This document shows positions 14,614 through 23,952 of a stretch of 41,341 bases of DNA, piece after piece (positions within the stretch are counted from its first letter, which is position 1; each line of letters begins with the position of its first letter). Position numbers and translations under genes: made by a program. Below the pieces are notes generated by a model. That model saw nothing but the letters and a program-made list of their open reading frames with translations, did not search any database and was not told the DNA's origin. This DNA is from a virus, in IMG/VR virus record IMGVR_UViG_3300010883_000097, positions 1 through 41,341 of that record. One strand, 5' to 3'.

Positions 14614-17600
14614 ATGAGCGGTAACCCAACCAACGACCCATCGTACACACCCACACCTGTAAATGCTGATAATGCTGGTAGAGCTGGTATGCCTGTACCA
14701 CCTATATTAACACCTGTGAACGATACATCACTGCAATTAGATAACTACTCATTACCAGCGTTTGACCCTAACCTGTTAGCGCAGATAGAAGTATCCAAAG
14801 GTTACAACTACCTCGATGCCCCATCTAATTTAGATAGACTTCAAATCGATTTAGTTGATGAGTTTGGTACAAACATCACCTCAATTACAGAGCATATATC
14901 TGACATACCTGGCATTGCATATGTAGGAGGTAGGTTACAGGTCGATACGTTCTCTATATTAACACAAATGTTTGAAGAAACATCTGGCAGGTACTCTATT
15001 ATAATACGTGGATATAGAAATTATATCTATACAGATTTAGAGCCTGATGAAAATACCCCACTCGAACCTACACCAGCTGATGTATCCCCCTACGCGATTC
15101 AATTCGAAGGGTTGGAAGTTGTTGAGTTCTCACGATCTCGTACGGAGGTTAGAGTTAGATCCACAAACACATCATATAACGCCTTCAGTGACTTTTATGA
15201 AACACAGTCACCAAAAACAATCCCAGTTAGAGGTAGATATTGGAAATACCCCAACAGCTCTACAATTTACTTTTCACCATCTGGTGTTTACAGTGTTATA
15301 GCTAGTATACTGTTCAGCACTATGGAGGAGTATGATGAACATAGGCAAGAGTTAGGGCTTCCGTTCGGTAATGATAGTGAACAACAGTTTGATGGTATTA
15401 GAATAATAGATTCGCAAACCAGCACACAGGTAGGGTGGCGTAATGATACACCCACAGGAGAGCTCCTTGAATCGACAAAAGACATTTGGCCTGTTCAACT
15501 AAGAGCACTCAAGTCAAATGGCGAACCTATTGATCTAATATCAATTAACTGGATGCATCATGAATACACACCACGACAAGTTGAAGGTGAAGCAACCGTT
15601 AATTCATTTGATACTGTCATATTTAAATTAGCATCACCTGCACCAAAAGCATTACGCTCTGGAATAAAGCTACAGGTACAGCGTCCACTGTTTGTACCTT
15701 ACACTATACCGGTAGAGATTGATATACCTACCACAATTGATATAGCATTTGCAGAGTTACGAGGTCCAAATTTAAGAATCGATGTTTCAAAAAATACAAG
15801 CAAAGGTACCACCATTAAGAATGAGACAGATCTAATTGGTACCGTGGATGGAATAAAAACTAGGTTAGAGAAGAAAATAATAACAGACGGTGGGTTAATC
15901 CGAACAAACATTGACCATAGACAGTTTAAAAACTTTGTACACTTCAGCTCTGCAGAGGAGAGGTTGCGTAACTTTAATTATAAGCTGTCACGTATAGAGC
16001 ACTATAGTTCAAAATCATTTGCTGTATCAACAGGGTTTGCAGGAAGTGACCCATCAGTTACCGGCTCTGCAACTCTACTTGCAAACAAAATTCAATATGA
16101 TAAACTGCACAACGGAATAATAAATAGTTTTAATCCATACGAAGAATATTTGTATTATACATCTCACTCTGCAGAAACTATATATACCTCAGATGGTGTA
16201 GAATTAATACAACCAGCCACTTGGCCGAAATCTACAAGTACAAAAACAGGAATAGGATACAATTTATACTCTGTAACTTCTTCACAAGGTGAAACATGGT
16301 ACAACAGTCAGTTAATATCTGCATCTATATGGGACCAACAAAACCAATCTGCATTACGTAATGTAATACCAACATTTATAAGAGTTGATCCTGAGCAATC
16401 AAGCTATCAATTATTTTTCGATATGATTGGTGAACACTTCGATGAAGTATATTTACATATTAAAGGGCTAGAAGACTCATACAATCGCAATGAATCAATC
16501 AATGTAGGCCTCTCAAAAGATTTACTATTCGATGTTGCAAAATCATTTGGATGGAACTTACACCAAGGGCACAGTACAGCTGAATTGTGGGAGTATGCAC
16601 TAGGTACAGACAGTGCAGGGACATATCAAGCATCTGGCTCTGGTGAAACATTAACACATGTGGTTAAAGAGTCACATTCATCTGAAGATATAGAAAAGCA
16701 AACATGGAAACGTTTATTAAATAATTTACCACTCCTACTAAAAACCAAAGGTACATCTAGAGGAATCCGTGCACTACTATCTGCATATGGAATTCCATTA
16801 ACAATATTAAACATAGATGAGTACGGAGGAGCTCCAGCTTCACGTACAGAAGACACCCGCGCAATAGAAAAGTTTAACTATGCTATAAACATGGATGGTG
16901 CAGATGATTTCTTACATACTCCTCATGCCGTGTTCCGACAGGGTTATGGTAGCTCAACCGTGAACTCACTTACAACGCCGGGAACAGCTGATAGAGCACT
17001 ATCAATGTATGAGGTCCGCGTTGATACAGGTGAGCAACGTAATCAACAGATAGCGCGATCGGCCAAACACCCCGGTCAAGGTCCGAACTGGGAAGTCAGG
17101 ATGGAGCACTCAGCATCTGCAGCTAACTGGGACACAGCAGCAGCTATTACAGCAGGATCTGCTTCTGCATACGCACAGTACGGGAGATTTGTATTCGAGA
17201 TATCAGCATCCGATGGACAGCCTGCAATATCGTCTTCAACCGCGTACCTACCTATTTATGACAATGATTGGTGGAATGTATCATTCGGCGTCACAGAACA
17301 CCCTTACGCCGGAGCCACAACTGCACCTGAATCACAGAGTTTTGTAATTAGATGTGCAAAGGCATCTGAGTTTAGTGGTGGTAAGATAACACACCAATCA
17401 TCGGGCACAGTTACAGGTAACAGCGAATCTTATTCCCTTGTTTGGAGCGAAAGTGACATAGCCCTATGGGGCTCTCTATATACAGATGCTACACCTAATT
17501 TTTTATATTATTCTGGATCTATGCAAGAAATTAGAGGGTGGGCTGAGTACCTAAGTGATAATGCATTTCATCAACATACACTTGCACCAATATCTGTGGT

Positions 17601-18975
17601 TGGTGACACTGTGGAAATGGCTTACAACGATTTACTGGTTAGACACCCACTCGGTACAGACGGTAAAACATATGATCACAGCTCAACGACAACTGTTACA
17701 AGTGTGTTGCCCAATACACAAAACTTAACGTGGACTAGCATCGGTGGTGGTAGTACCATCACCACCCAGGGGTTCACTGGCAATTCCTACACACCTAAAT
17801 CAGAAACCTACTATGTAAAGGTACCGCACACCGCCGGCCCATCTAAACATTCAAACAAGATTAGAATAGAAGATAACACATTACGTAATAATCAACTTGG
17901 AAGAGATGTTTCATTCGAAGTATCGTCATTTGATTCTAATCCAATAGATTCGGAAGATGTATCTGTTGTATTATCACCAGCTGACCAAATTGATACAGAT
18001 ATAGCAATGCAGTTCGGAGGATTTGATTTAGATGACTATATAGGTGATCCTCGTGACGCTTATAAGCAAGAATATACATCATTACGTAATACAAAAAATC
18101 TTTACTTCAAAAAATATAGCGAAGGTAACAGCGTAATGGCTTTTGTATCTTACCTGCGTTCGTTTAACAAAGGATTGTTTAAACAGATCGAAGATATGAT
18201 TCCTGCTAGGGCAGACGCTATTGTTGGAATAGAAATTCGACCAAACATACTTGAACGACATAAATTAAATCAACCAATGTCGGCCTCACAAGACACAAGT
18301 TACTACACATCAAGTATAACTGAACGTCCCGGTAACATGTTTGCTGGAAGTAATGTTCCAAGTACACAGGTGTTTAATAGTTCTGATTACGGAACGCTCA
18401 CAACAACAATGGGAGTAGGAGCTGCACCCTCACGTCAACGAAATGGTTCAAACGACCATTACAATTTATATGAAGGTAGCACATACTTACGTGATGTGTT
18501 TGGAGAAGTAACTGAATCTGCATTACAAACATATGTATCAAGTTCGGCTATATGGTCTGGTGGAGAAGATTTTAAATTTGTACCAACATATAATATATAT
18601 CGTAGGCCAGTTACACATGAAGTACCAACAAGTATAACTGGTGTAACAGGATCTGCAGCCCAAGCTGTATCAACTCTATACCCAAAAGCTATTGACATAC
18701 TACCTAACTATATTTCTAGCCCCGCGCAACGAAGATTAATAATAGATGGTACCAAAATGACATCACCGGACTGGAACGTAGGTAGTCCACAAACCATCGA
18801 TGGCGGGCCGGTAGCAGAGTATCAGTTAGTTAATCCAAACATAATGAAAGTAACATCTACACCTACAAATCAACCACCTTCAATTATGAACTTAGGTAGA
18901 GTAATAACTAGCCCGGTAGGTAGCGGACCAAACGCCCCACAGCAAGTTCAAAACGCAAACATTAACGTAAGATAG
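14614..18975 (+). CDS. Large tail/baseplate wedge protein (gp7-position, P2 gpI-like segment)
   Basis: A 1453-residue protein. A Pro-rich start is followed by about 550 residues of beta-rich sequence. Residues about 600-740 carry FDMIGEHFDEVYLHIKGLED, GLSKDLLFDVAKSFG and LPLLLKTKGTSRGIRALLSA then YGIPLTILNIDEYGG, a pattern like the tail-protein-I segment of P2-type baseplates. Residues about 754-1000 look like a concanavalin/LamG-like sandwich inserted into it (INMDGADDFLHTPH; WWNVSFGV). The last 400 residues return to a helical and beta wedge-like region. Position after gp6 and size suggest the role of T4 gp7, but homology to gp7 is not shown. AAGGA precedes the ATG. Confidence 0.65.
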   Translation: MSGNPTNDPSYTPTPVNADNAGRAGMPVPPILTPVNDTSLQLDNYSLPAFDPNLLAQIEVSKGYNYLDAPSNLDRLQIDLVDEFGTNITSITEHISDIPGIAYVGGRLQVDTFSILTQMFEETSGRYSIIIRGYRNYIYTDLEPDENTPLEPTPADVSPYAIQFEGLEVVEFSRSRTEVRVRSTNTSYNAFSDFYETQSPKTIPVRGRYWKYPNSSTIYFSPSGVYSVIASILFSTMEEYDEHRQELGLPFGNDSEQQFDGIRIIDSQTSTQVGWRNDTPTGELLESTKDIWPVQLRALKSNGEPIDLISINWMHHEYTPRQVEGEATVNSFDTVIFKLASPAPKALRSGIKLQVQRPLFVPYTIPVEIDIPTTIDIAFAELRGPNLRIDVSKNTSKGTTIKNETDLIGTVDGIKTRLEKKIITDGGLIRTNIDHRQFKNFVHFSSAEERLRNFNYKLSRIEHYSSKSFAVSTGFAGSDPSVTGSATLLANKIQYDKLHNGIINSFNPYEEYLYYTSHSAETIYTSDGVELIQPATWPKSTSTKTGIGYNLYSVTSSQGETWYNSQLISASIWDQQNQSALRNVIPTFIRVDPEQSSYQLFFDMIGEHFDEVYLHIKGLEDSYNRNESINVGLSKDLLFDVAKSFGWNLHQGHSTAELWEYALGTDSAGTYQASGSGETLTHVVKESHSSEDIEKQTWKRLLNNLPLLLKTKGTSRGIRALLSAYGIPLTILNIDEYGGAPASRTEDTRAIEKFNYAINMDGADDFLHTPHAVFRQGYGSSTVNSLTTPGTADRALSMYEVRVDTGEQRNQQIARSAKHPGQGPNWEVRMEHSASAANWDTAAAITAGSASAYAQYGRFVFEISASDGQPAISSSTAYLPIYDNDWWNVSFGVTEHPYAGATTAPESQSFVIRCAKASEFSGGKITHQSSGTVTGNSESYSLVWSESDIALWGSLYTDATPNFLYYSGSMQEIRGWAEYLSDNAFHQHTLAPISVVGDTVEMAYNDLLVRHPLGTDGKTYDHSSTTTVTSVLPNTQNLTWTSIGGGSTITTQGFTGNSYTPKSETYYVKVPHTAGPSKHSNKIRIEDNTLRNNQLGRDVSFEVSSFDSNPIDSEDVSVVLSPADQIDTDIAMQFGGFDLDDYIGDPRDAYKQEYTSLRNTKNLYFKKYSEGNSVMAFVSYLRSFNKGLFKQIEDMIPARADAIVGIEIRPNILERHKLNQPMSASQDTSYYTSSITERPGNMFAGSNVPSTQVFNSSDYGTLTTTMGVGAAPSRQRNGSNDHYNLYEGSTYLRDVFGEVTESALQTYVSSSAIWSGGEDFKFVPTYNIYRRPVTHEVPTSITGVTGSAAQAVSTLYPKAIDILPNYISSPAQRRLIIDGTKMTSPDWNVGSPQTIDGGPVAEYQLVNPNIMKVTSTPTNQPPSIMNLGRVITSPVGSGPNAPQQVQNANINVR

Positions 18976-18995
18976 GGTGAAAATAAAAAAACTAT

Positions 18996-19004
18996 ATATT
19001 TATA
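18996..19004 (+). promoter_or_regulatory. Late promoter candidate (ATATTTATA)
   Basis: ATATTTATA sits in the 53-base gap before the gene at 19029, followed by AGGAGAG as ribosome site. No TTG stands 20 bases upstream of the TATATT part. Confidence 0.55.
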
Positions 19005-19028
19005 ATATATAACAATAGGAGAGTACAC

Positions 19029-19733
19029 ATGGGATATTTAGACAATACATCGGTCACAGTCGACGCCGTTTTAACCAAAATTGGAAGGCAGCGTCTAGCA
19101 GAAGGTCGATTAAACATTACAAAATTCGCGTTAGGCGATGATGAAATTAACTACGCACTGTACGACCCAGGCCACAATCTAGGTACAGCGTATTATGGAG
19201 AAGCGATCGAGCGAATGCCAATACTAGAAGCATTCACTAGCGATACACAAGCTCTTACAAACAAGCTTGTTACACTACCAAAGAACACGCAAATCCTTCC
19301 CGTTGTTACAGTAGCACAGTCCACTGTGAACTTAAAAAGCCCAGGGCAAACAATTTTAATCTCTCCTCAAACACTAAACATTGTAGGTGCTAATACAGCT
19401 GGGTATACGTTCACACTTGGTAATTCAGATATTGTTATGATGGCACTAGAAGTCGCGGCAGAAGTTCCAGCTGGAGCAACATCCGCATTCGAAATGGAGG
19501 GCGGAGGAGGTTCTGCAGGTTCTGCTTATGCTACAAGTAATCCTACAACAGCCCTAGCATCAACACAAGCAACAGGAAATATGTTATCAGCGACTGTAAC
19601 AGGTACAACTATTAAGTTAACAGCATACTCAATAACACAAACACAAACGACAACGTTGACAATCACCGGTGTCAGTACAGGTGGAACAGTGACAGTACCG
19701 GTAACAATCGATCGTGACACATCACTAGACTAG
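19029..19733 (+). CDS. Conserved tail structural protein
   Basis: A 234-residue protein. The N-terminal part MGYLDNTSVTVDAVLTKIGR, then GRLNITKFALGDDEINYALY and YYGEAIERMPILEAF, matches a pattern I know from structural proteins of diverged T4-like phages (function not established). The middle is beta-rich. A Gly/Ser/Ala linker (GGGGSAGSAYATS, near residue 158) leads to a Thr-rich beta domain at the end that looks like an Ig-like decoration. Strong ribosome site AGGAG. Confidence 0.7.
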   Translation: MGYLDNTSVTVDAVLTKIGRQRLAEGRLNITKFALGDDEINYALYDPGHNLGTAYYGEAIERMPILEAFTSDTQALTNKLVTLPKNTQILPVVTVAQSTVNLKSPGQTILISPQTLNIVGANTAGYTFTLGNSDIVMMALEVAAEVPAGATSAFEMEGGGGSAGSAYATSNPTTALASTQATGNMLSATVTGTTIKLTAYSITQTQTTTLTITGVSTGGTVTVPVTIDRDTSLD

Positions 19734-19743
19734 GAAATAAAAA

Positions 19744-20811
19744 ATGGCATATACAAACTTTAATAACGACGATATAATTTTAGGTAATGTAGCTCAAGGC
19801 GTTACATCAACAGCATTCACCGGTAATGTAGGAAGCTTAACAGCTGTACATACTTCGTCTGCACAAACATCGTCTGCAGCTGGAGTGTATCAATGGGAAC
19901 TATATAATGCAAACCCAGCTTCTGACACAACTGCAGAAGTGCAGTTTAGTATTGCATACGGACAATTTCAAGGGTCAGGCTCAGTAAAGCAGACAGGTGC
20001 ATCAGATACATTCACACCCACCAAAGCAGTATACTCACAATTCAGAAATATATTATTAGACAACCCAACAAACACGACTTTATTTGCAGATGGTGAGAGC
20101 CTCAGCCAAAGTAGAATGTATTTTGTGACCATGAACAGGGCGAGATATAAACAAGGATTAAATGCTGGCAATTGGTTTATGCACCTTTCATCTTCATACG
20201 GTCATTATACAACAAGTATACTAGAGGTAATGGATGATAGTTCTGTGTCAAACGGTAACGTTGTAAACGGACATCTAGTTTATAATATAGTGAGTGGTTC
20301 AGAAGCTGATGGTGTGTATACAGATTCATCAGCTAACACACATAAATGGGGACTATTTTACCCTGAACTAGGCATCTTGGCTTATTCAGGAGATAAGCTA
20401 GTAACAGCCTCAGGACCTCATAGCACAGGAGGGCTAAAGCTCTCAAACGGTGTAGCAGATGGAGTAAATACATACGATCAAATGAATAAAAAACTCTATG
20501 ACGCTATTAATAGAGGTAAATACTTTGCTGTTAGAGCAGAGGAAGATGTAACATCAACACACTATTTTGTTAGAGCAAAAAATCAACAGTATAATTATTC
20601 CACAAATCACTCATATCAACGAACAGGGTCAAGTGGACAATTAAATGGACAATTATTACATACTTCATTTATCCAAAATCCACAAACATTTATAACAACA
20701 GTTGGACTATATAACAGTAATAGCGAACTCCTTGCTATCGCAAAGTTAAGTAAACCATTACTCAAAAATTTCGAGAGAGAAACTACTTTACGTGTAAAAC
20801 TTGACCATTAA
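19744..20811 (+). CDS. Tail protein sharing a C-terminal module with the next gene
   Basis: A 355-residue protein. Conserved-looking parts are VQFSIAYGQFQGSGS, TPTKAVYSQFRNILL and MYFVTMNRARYKQGL then NAGNWFMHLSSS, which I associate with tail proteins of diverged T4-like phages. The last 40 residues (TTVGLYNSNSELLAIAKLSK) match the end of the next protein (ASIGLYNDANELLAVSKLAS). That suggests a common attachment or oligomerisation module in two tail proteins. Function beyond tail structure is unknown. Confidence 0.68.
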   Translation: MAYTNFNNDDIILGNVAQGVTSTAFTGNVGSLTAVHTSSAQTSSAAGVYQWELYNANPASDTTAEVQFSIAYGQFQGSGSVKQTGASDTFTPTKAVYSQFRNILLDNPTNTTLFADGESLSQSRMYFVTMNRARYKQGLNAGNWFMHLSSSYGHYTTSILEVMDDSSVSNGNVVNGHLVYNIVSGSEADGVYTDSSANTHKWGLFYPELGILAYSGDKLVTASGPHSTGGLKLSNGVADGVNTYDQMNKKLYDAINRGKYFAVRAEEDVTSTHYFVRAKNQQYNYSTNHSYQRTGSSGQLNGQLLHTSFIQNPQTFITTVGLYNSNSELLAIAKLSKPLLKNFERETTLRVKLDH

Positions 20812-20822
20812 GGGGTGTGTAG

Positions 20823-22574
20823 ATGTTTGTATATAAATCAGTTAAAACAACTGCATTAAATAAGAACCATGTCGCTCACAAGTCTTGGACTATAACAGAT
20901 GAGACTGCTGGTATATACGGTGTTGTAAGCTACAGCGGACATTATTCCCGCGGTGAGTGGGCTATTAGTGACACTTCATGTGCTAATGTAGCCCTTGAAG
21001 CACAAACTACAAATGGTTATTACAAACGAGAAATTTTTGATTCAATACATCACTTATACTACACAGATGTAGAGAATATTACAAAATCAGGAGACCCAGA
21101 ATACCTATTACAGCAGACTAGGGATTTGAATAGCCGCATACACGTGGTGAGTATTCCGTCAAACATTTTCGGTAAGCGATTAAAAGAACACTCATTTACT
21201 ATGAGTAGTGCAAAAGCTATATTGTATGATGATGGTGTTGGTAACTTGCGAGACAGTAAAATATCAGCACTGACATCACCATCGTTTAAAAATTTTACAA
21301 AGAGTGACTATATACTTAAGTGTGATTTTAACGACGGCTGGAAGTTTCAAACAACCAATCCGAGTGTAGGGTATACATATGGAACACGTAATAGTAGGTT
21401 AATTGACATCTCTGATGGGCCTTTGGAACCTATAGGTACAAACATAACATTTAATAGGTTTACTAGTGGTGAGTGGGGAACAAATAATCAAACATACCTT
21501 TCATTGCACGGCTCACAAAGTATTGAAGCTAAATCTAACAGTGTAGTCAGAATAGAAAACTCTTTGATTTTAGGTGCTAATCAACGGAGGTGGGATTCTG
21601 ATTTTGCTTTATCACTTTGGGTAAAGGCTCCACTATCACAATCTGTTACCTCGAGCTTTCAAGGAGGGTGGAGACCAACCACACCTCGATTCGGTGGAAC
21701 AGTTAATCGAGTCCTGGTAGATCACACACATAATGTAATAACAACATCTAGGCAAAAGAATTACATTTGCCCATGGGAACTGCAAATATATAACAGCTCA
21801 GACGCTGTCAATAAAGGTAAGTTAAGATTCTTGCGTGGCAGAGGAGGATCATTCTCAGCTATAACATCATCTGCTATTAACGATGCTTTGTGGCACCATG
21901 TTGTACTGCAAGTTGCAACCGGATCACTTCAACTGTGGATGGATGGTACGTTACAAGAATCACAAAAGGTGGACCCTTCTGCAAACGAAGCTATATATGA
22001 TAACACATCAGACATATATATAGGTGCAAGAAAGTACTCAGGACTGGAATTTAAAACACAGGTGAAGGACAGCCCTGGATTTGTAAAACAAGTCGAAAAT
22101 TTTGTGTACCCATTTAAAGGTGATATTAATCAATATAGATTATTTAATAAAGCTCTGACGCCGGATGAGATACTATCCCTTAAAACATATCATCGTGATT
22201 CTGATATTGTTGGTAACGTGTTTTATAATCATGGTATAGCGGTTATAACAGATTCATCTGGTTCTTATGATGCACTCATAGATGATTACACGGTACAATT
22301 CAAAGGCACAACAGAACACACGATACATAACTACCAGTGTGTTGTCGAAGATGAGGAATACAACGTAACACTCAACCCTTCTGCCCGTACCAATGAGGAC
22401 AAGAACAATCCTAAATTAAAAGGGTTTGCTACAGCTTCTACATTTGCACCCTACATCGCATCTATTGGATTATATAATGATGCAAACGAGCTACTGGCAG
22501 TTAGCAAGCTAGCTAGCCCTGTACAGAGTCCAAAAGATATAGATATAGTTTTCAACGTTCAATTTGATACATAA
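20823..22574 (+). CDS. Tail protein with LamG-like lectin domain
   Basis: A 583-residue protein. Residues about 261-455 have the LamG / concanavalin-like layout: FALSLWVKAPLSQS, then ALWHHVVLQVATGSLQLWMD, then IYIGARKY and INQYRLFNKALTPDEILSLK. Such domains often bind sugars, so host-surface recognition is plausible. The N-terminal 200 residues look like a tail-docking part, and the C-terminus shares the GLYN-x3-ELLA module with the preceding gene. AAGGGG precedes the ATG, and the stop overlaps the nuclease start. Confidence 0.72.
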   Translation: MFVYKSVKTTALNKNHVAHKSWTITDETAGIYGVVSYSGHYSRGEWAISDTSCANVALEAQTTNGYYKREIFDSIHHLYYTDVENITKSGDPEYLLQQTRDLNSRIHVVSIPSNIFGKRLKEHSFTMSSAKAILYDDGVGNLRDSKISALTSPSFKNFTKSDYILKCDFNDGWKFQTTNPSVGYTYGTRNSRLIDISDGPLEPIGTNITFNRFTSGEWGTNNQTYLSLHGSQSIEAKSNSVVRIENSLILGANQRRWDSDFALSLWVKAPLSQSVTSSFQGGWRPTTPRFGGTVNRVLVDHTHNVITTSRQKNYICPWELQIYNSSDAVNKGKLRFLRGRGGSFSAITSSAINDALWHHVVLQVATGSLQLWMDGTLQESQKVDPSANEAIYDNTSDIYIGARKYSGLEFKTQVKDSPGFVKQVENFVYPFKGDINQYRLFNKALTPDEILSLKTYHRDSDIVGNVFYNHGIAVITDSSGSYDALIDDYTVQFKGTTEHTIHNYQCVVEDEEYNVTLNPSARTNEDKNNPKLKGFATASTFAPYIASIGLYNDANELLAVSKLASPVQSPKDIDIVFNVQFDT

Positions 22575-23014
22575 TGAGTCATTGGTTACATAAGGGTAAA
22601 ATACTAGAAGAAGCTCCTGAAGGATATTTTGGGTTCGTGTATGCAATCACAAACATTAAATCAGGTAAAAAGTATATAGGTCGAAAATATTTCGGAACAA
22701 CGCGTCGCACAAAGGTGGTAGGTAAAAAGCGCCGCAAGGTTACGCGTAAAGATTCTAACTGGAGAGAGTATACCGGGTCTTCTGTTGAGCTCAACAAGGA
22801 CATAAATAAGCTAGGAAAGTTGCATTTTCGATTTGAAATTCTTATATTAGGTAGTACAAAAGGTCAAGTCAACTATCTAGAAGAAAATATACATCACCGG
22901 TACCATGTAGCGTCAAACGACGCCTATTACAACGATTGTATAGGTCCACGGCGCTTTGGTAACGTGAAGGTCGATATTGCTATTAAGAAAATACTAACAG
23001 AAATCGTTGGTTAA
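22574..23014 (+). CDS. GIY-YIG family endonuclease
   Basis: A 146-residue protein. F21-V-Y23 and Y34-I-G36 with R37 correspond to the GIY, YIG and catalytic Arg positions, and E103 or E104 (YLEENIHH) to the metal-binding Glu. A Lys/Arg-rich loop lies between (residues 46-59). No DNA-binding domain of a classical homing enzyme is added, so it could be a solo mobile nuclease or a phage recombination/repair nuclease. It begins on the stop of a tail gene and its end overlaps the promoter of the primase gene. Confidence 0.75.
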   Translation: MSHWLHKGKILEEAPEGYFGFVYAITNIKSGKKYIGRKYFGTTRRTKVVGKKRRKVTRKDSNWREYTGSSVELNKDINKLGKLHFRFEILILGSTKGQVNYLEENIHHRYHVASNDAYYNDCIGPRRFGNVKVDIAIKKILTEIVG

Positions 23015-23035
23015 TTGAAGTAGTTTTCGTATATT
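23007..23035 (+). promoter_or_regulatory. Host-type promoter (TTG-N20-TATATT) inside tail cluster
   Basis: TTG at 23007-23009, a 20-base spacer, TATATT at 23030-23035, then the ATG at 23041. It has the same geometry as the four sites at the left end. It would let primase and the recombination protein be expressed early although they lie among late tail genes. A start at 23041 would be leaderless; the next Met (23104) is an alternative start. Confidence 0.6.
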
Positions 23036-23040
23036 AACAT

Positions 23041-23952
23041 ATGAGTTTGTTAAGTTTACTTGAAACAGTACTAGGTCGATCTAAGAAGACATCTGGTAAT
23101 AACATGGCATTCAAGTGCCCTTTATGTAATCATTATAAGCATAAATTGGAAGTTGACTTGAATACGCAGTATTGGCATTGCTGGGTGTGTAATGCTAAAG
23201 GACGAAAGCTATACACACTGTTTAAAAAAGCTAGTGCATCAATTACACAGTTAAAAGATTTAGCCACTCAAACAGATTCCTATGTACCTATTAATGCGAC
23301 AGCTATACAACATGTAGCACTACCATCTGAATTCCAATTAATACTCAACGGTAATAAAACTAACCCAGAATTTCGTAATGCACTAATGTACCTAAAAAAT
23401 AGAGGTATCACGCGTGAAGATATTGTACGTTACGGTATAGGGTATTGTGATTCAGGGCCGTATGATAAGATGATAATAATTCCTAGCTATGATAAGGATG
23501 GTAAATTAAACTTCTTTACAGGTAGAAGTTATTACAAAGACTCAACATTCAAGCATAAGAACCCAAAAGTGTCAAAAGATATTATAGGTTTCGAACTATT
23601 TATAAATTGGGATGAGCCAATAACAATAGTGGAAGGTGCCTTCGATGCAATAGCTGTAAAGCGTAATGCTATACCACTATTCGGTAAAATAATATTAGAT
23701 AATCTTAAGAAAGAAGTTATCGAGCGCAAAGTAAAAGAAATATATATAGCACTAGATTCAGATGCAAGGGAGAAAGCATTGGATATATGTCAATACTTTA
23801 TTGGTAATGGTATCAATGTGTATTTGATAGAAATGGGTGCTAAAGACCCTTCAGATCTAGGGTACTGTGGTATGCTAAACAAGCAACGAGTAACTGGATC
23901 TATTACAGGTAGTGGGTTGATGATAAAAAAGATAGGGAGTATGTTTGGATGA
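23041..23952 (+). CDS. 61: DNA primase (gp61-like; zinc finger plus Toprim)
   Basis: A 303-residue protein. C26-x2-C29 and C47-x2-C50 (KCPLC ... WHCWVC) form the N-terminal zinc finger. The Toprim core follows: E198 (ITIVEGAFDAIA), D239 and D241 (IALDSDA), and K268-D-P (AKDPSDLG). It makes RNA primers for lagging-strand synthesis with a replicative helicase, which is not in this window. The length is close to that of T4 gp61. If translation starts at Met22, the zinc finger is still complete. The stop overlaps the next start (ATGA). Confidence 0.87.
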   Translation: MSLLSLLETVLGRSKKTSGNNMAFKCPLCNHYKHKLEVDLNTQYWHCWVCNAKGRKLYTLFKKASASITQLKDLATQTDSYVPINATAIQHVALPSEFQLILNGNKTNPEFRNALMYLKNRGITREDIVRYGIGYCDSGPYDKMIIIPSYDKDGKLNFFTGRSYYKDSTFKHKNPKVSKDIIGFELFINWDEPITIVEGAFDAIAVKRNAIPLFGKIILDNLKKEVIERKVKEIYIALDSDAREKALDICQYFIGNGINVYLIEMGAKDPSDLGYCGMLNKQRVTGSITGSGLMIKKIGSMFG

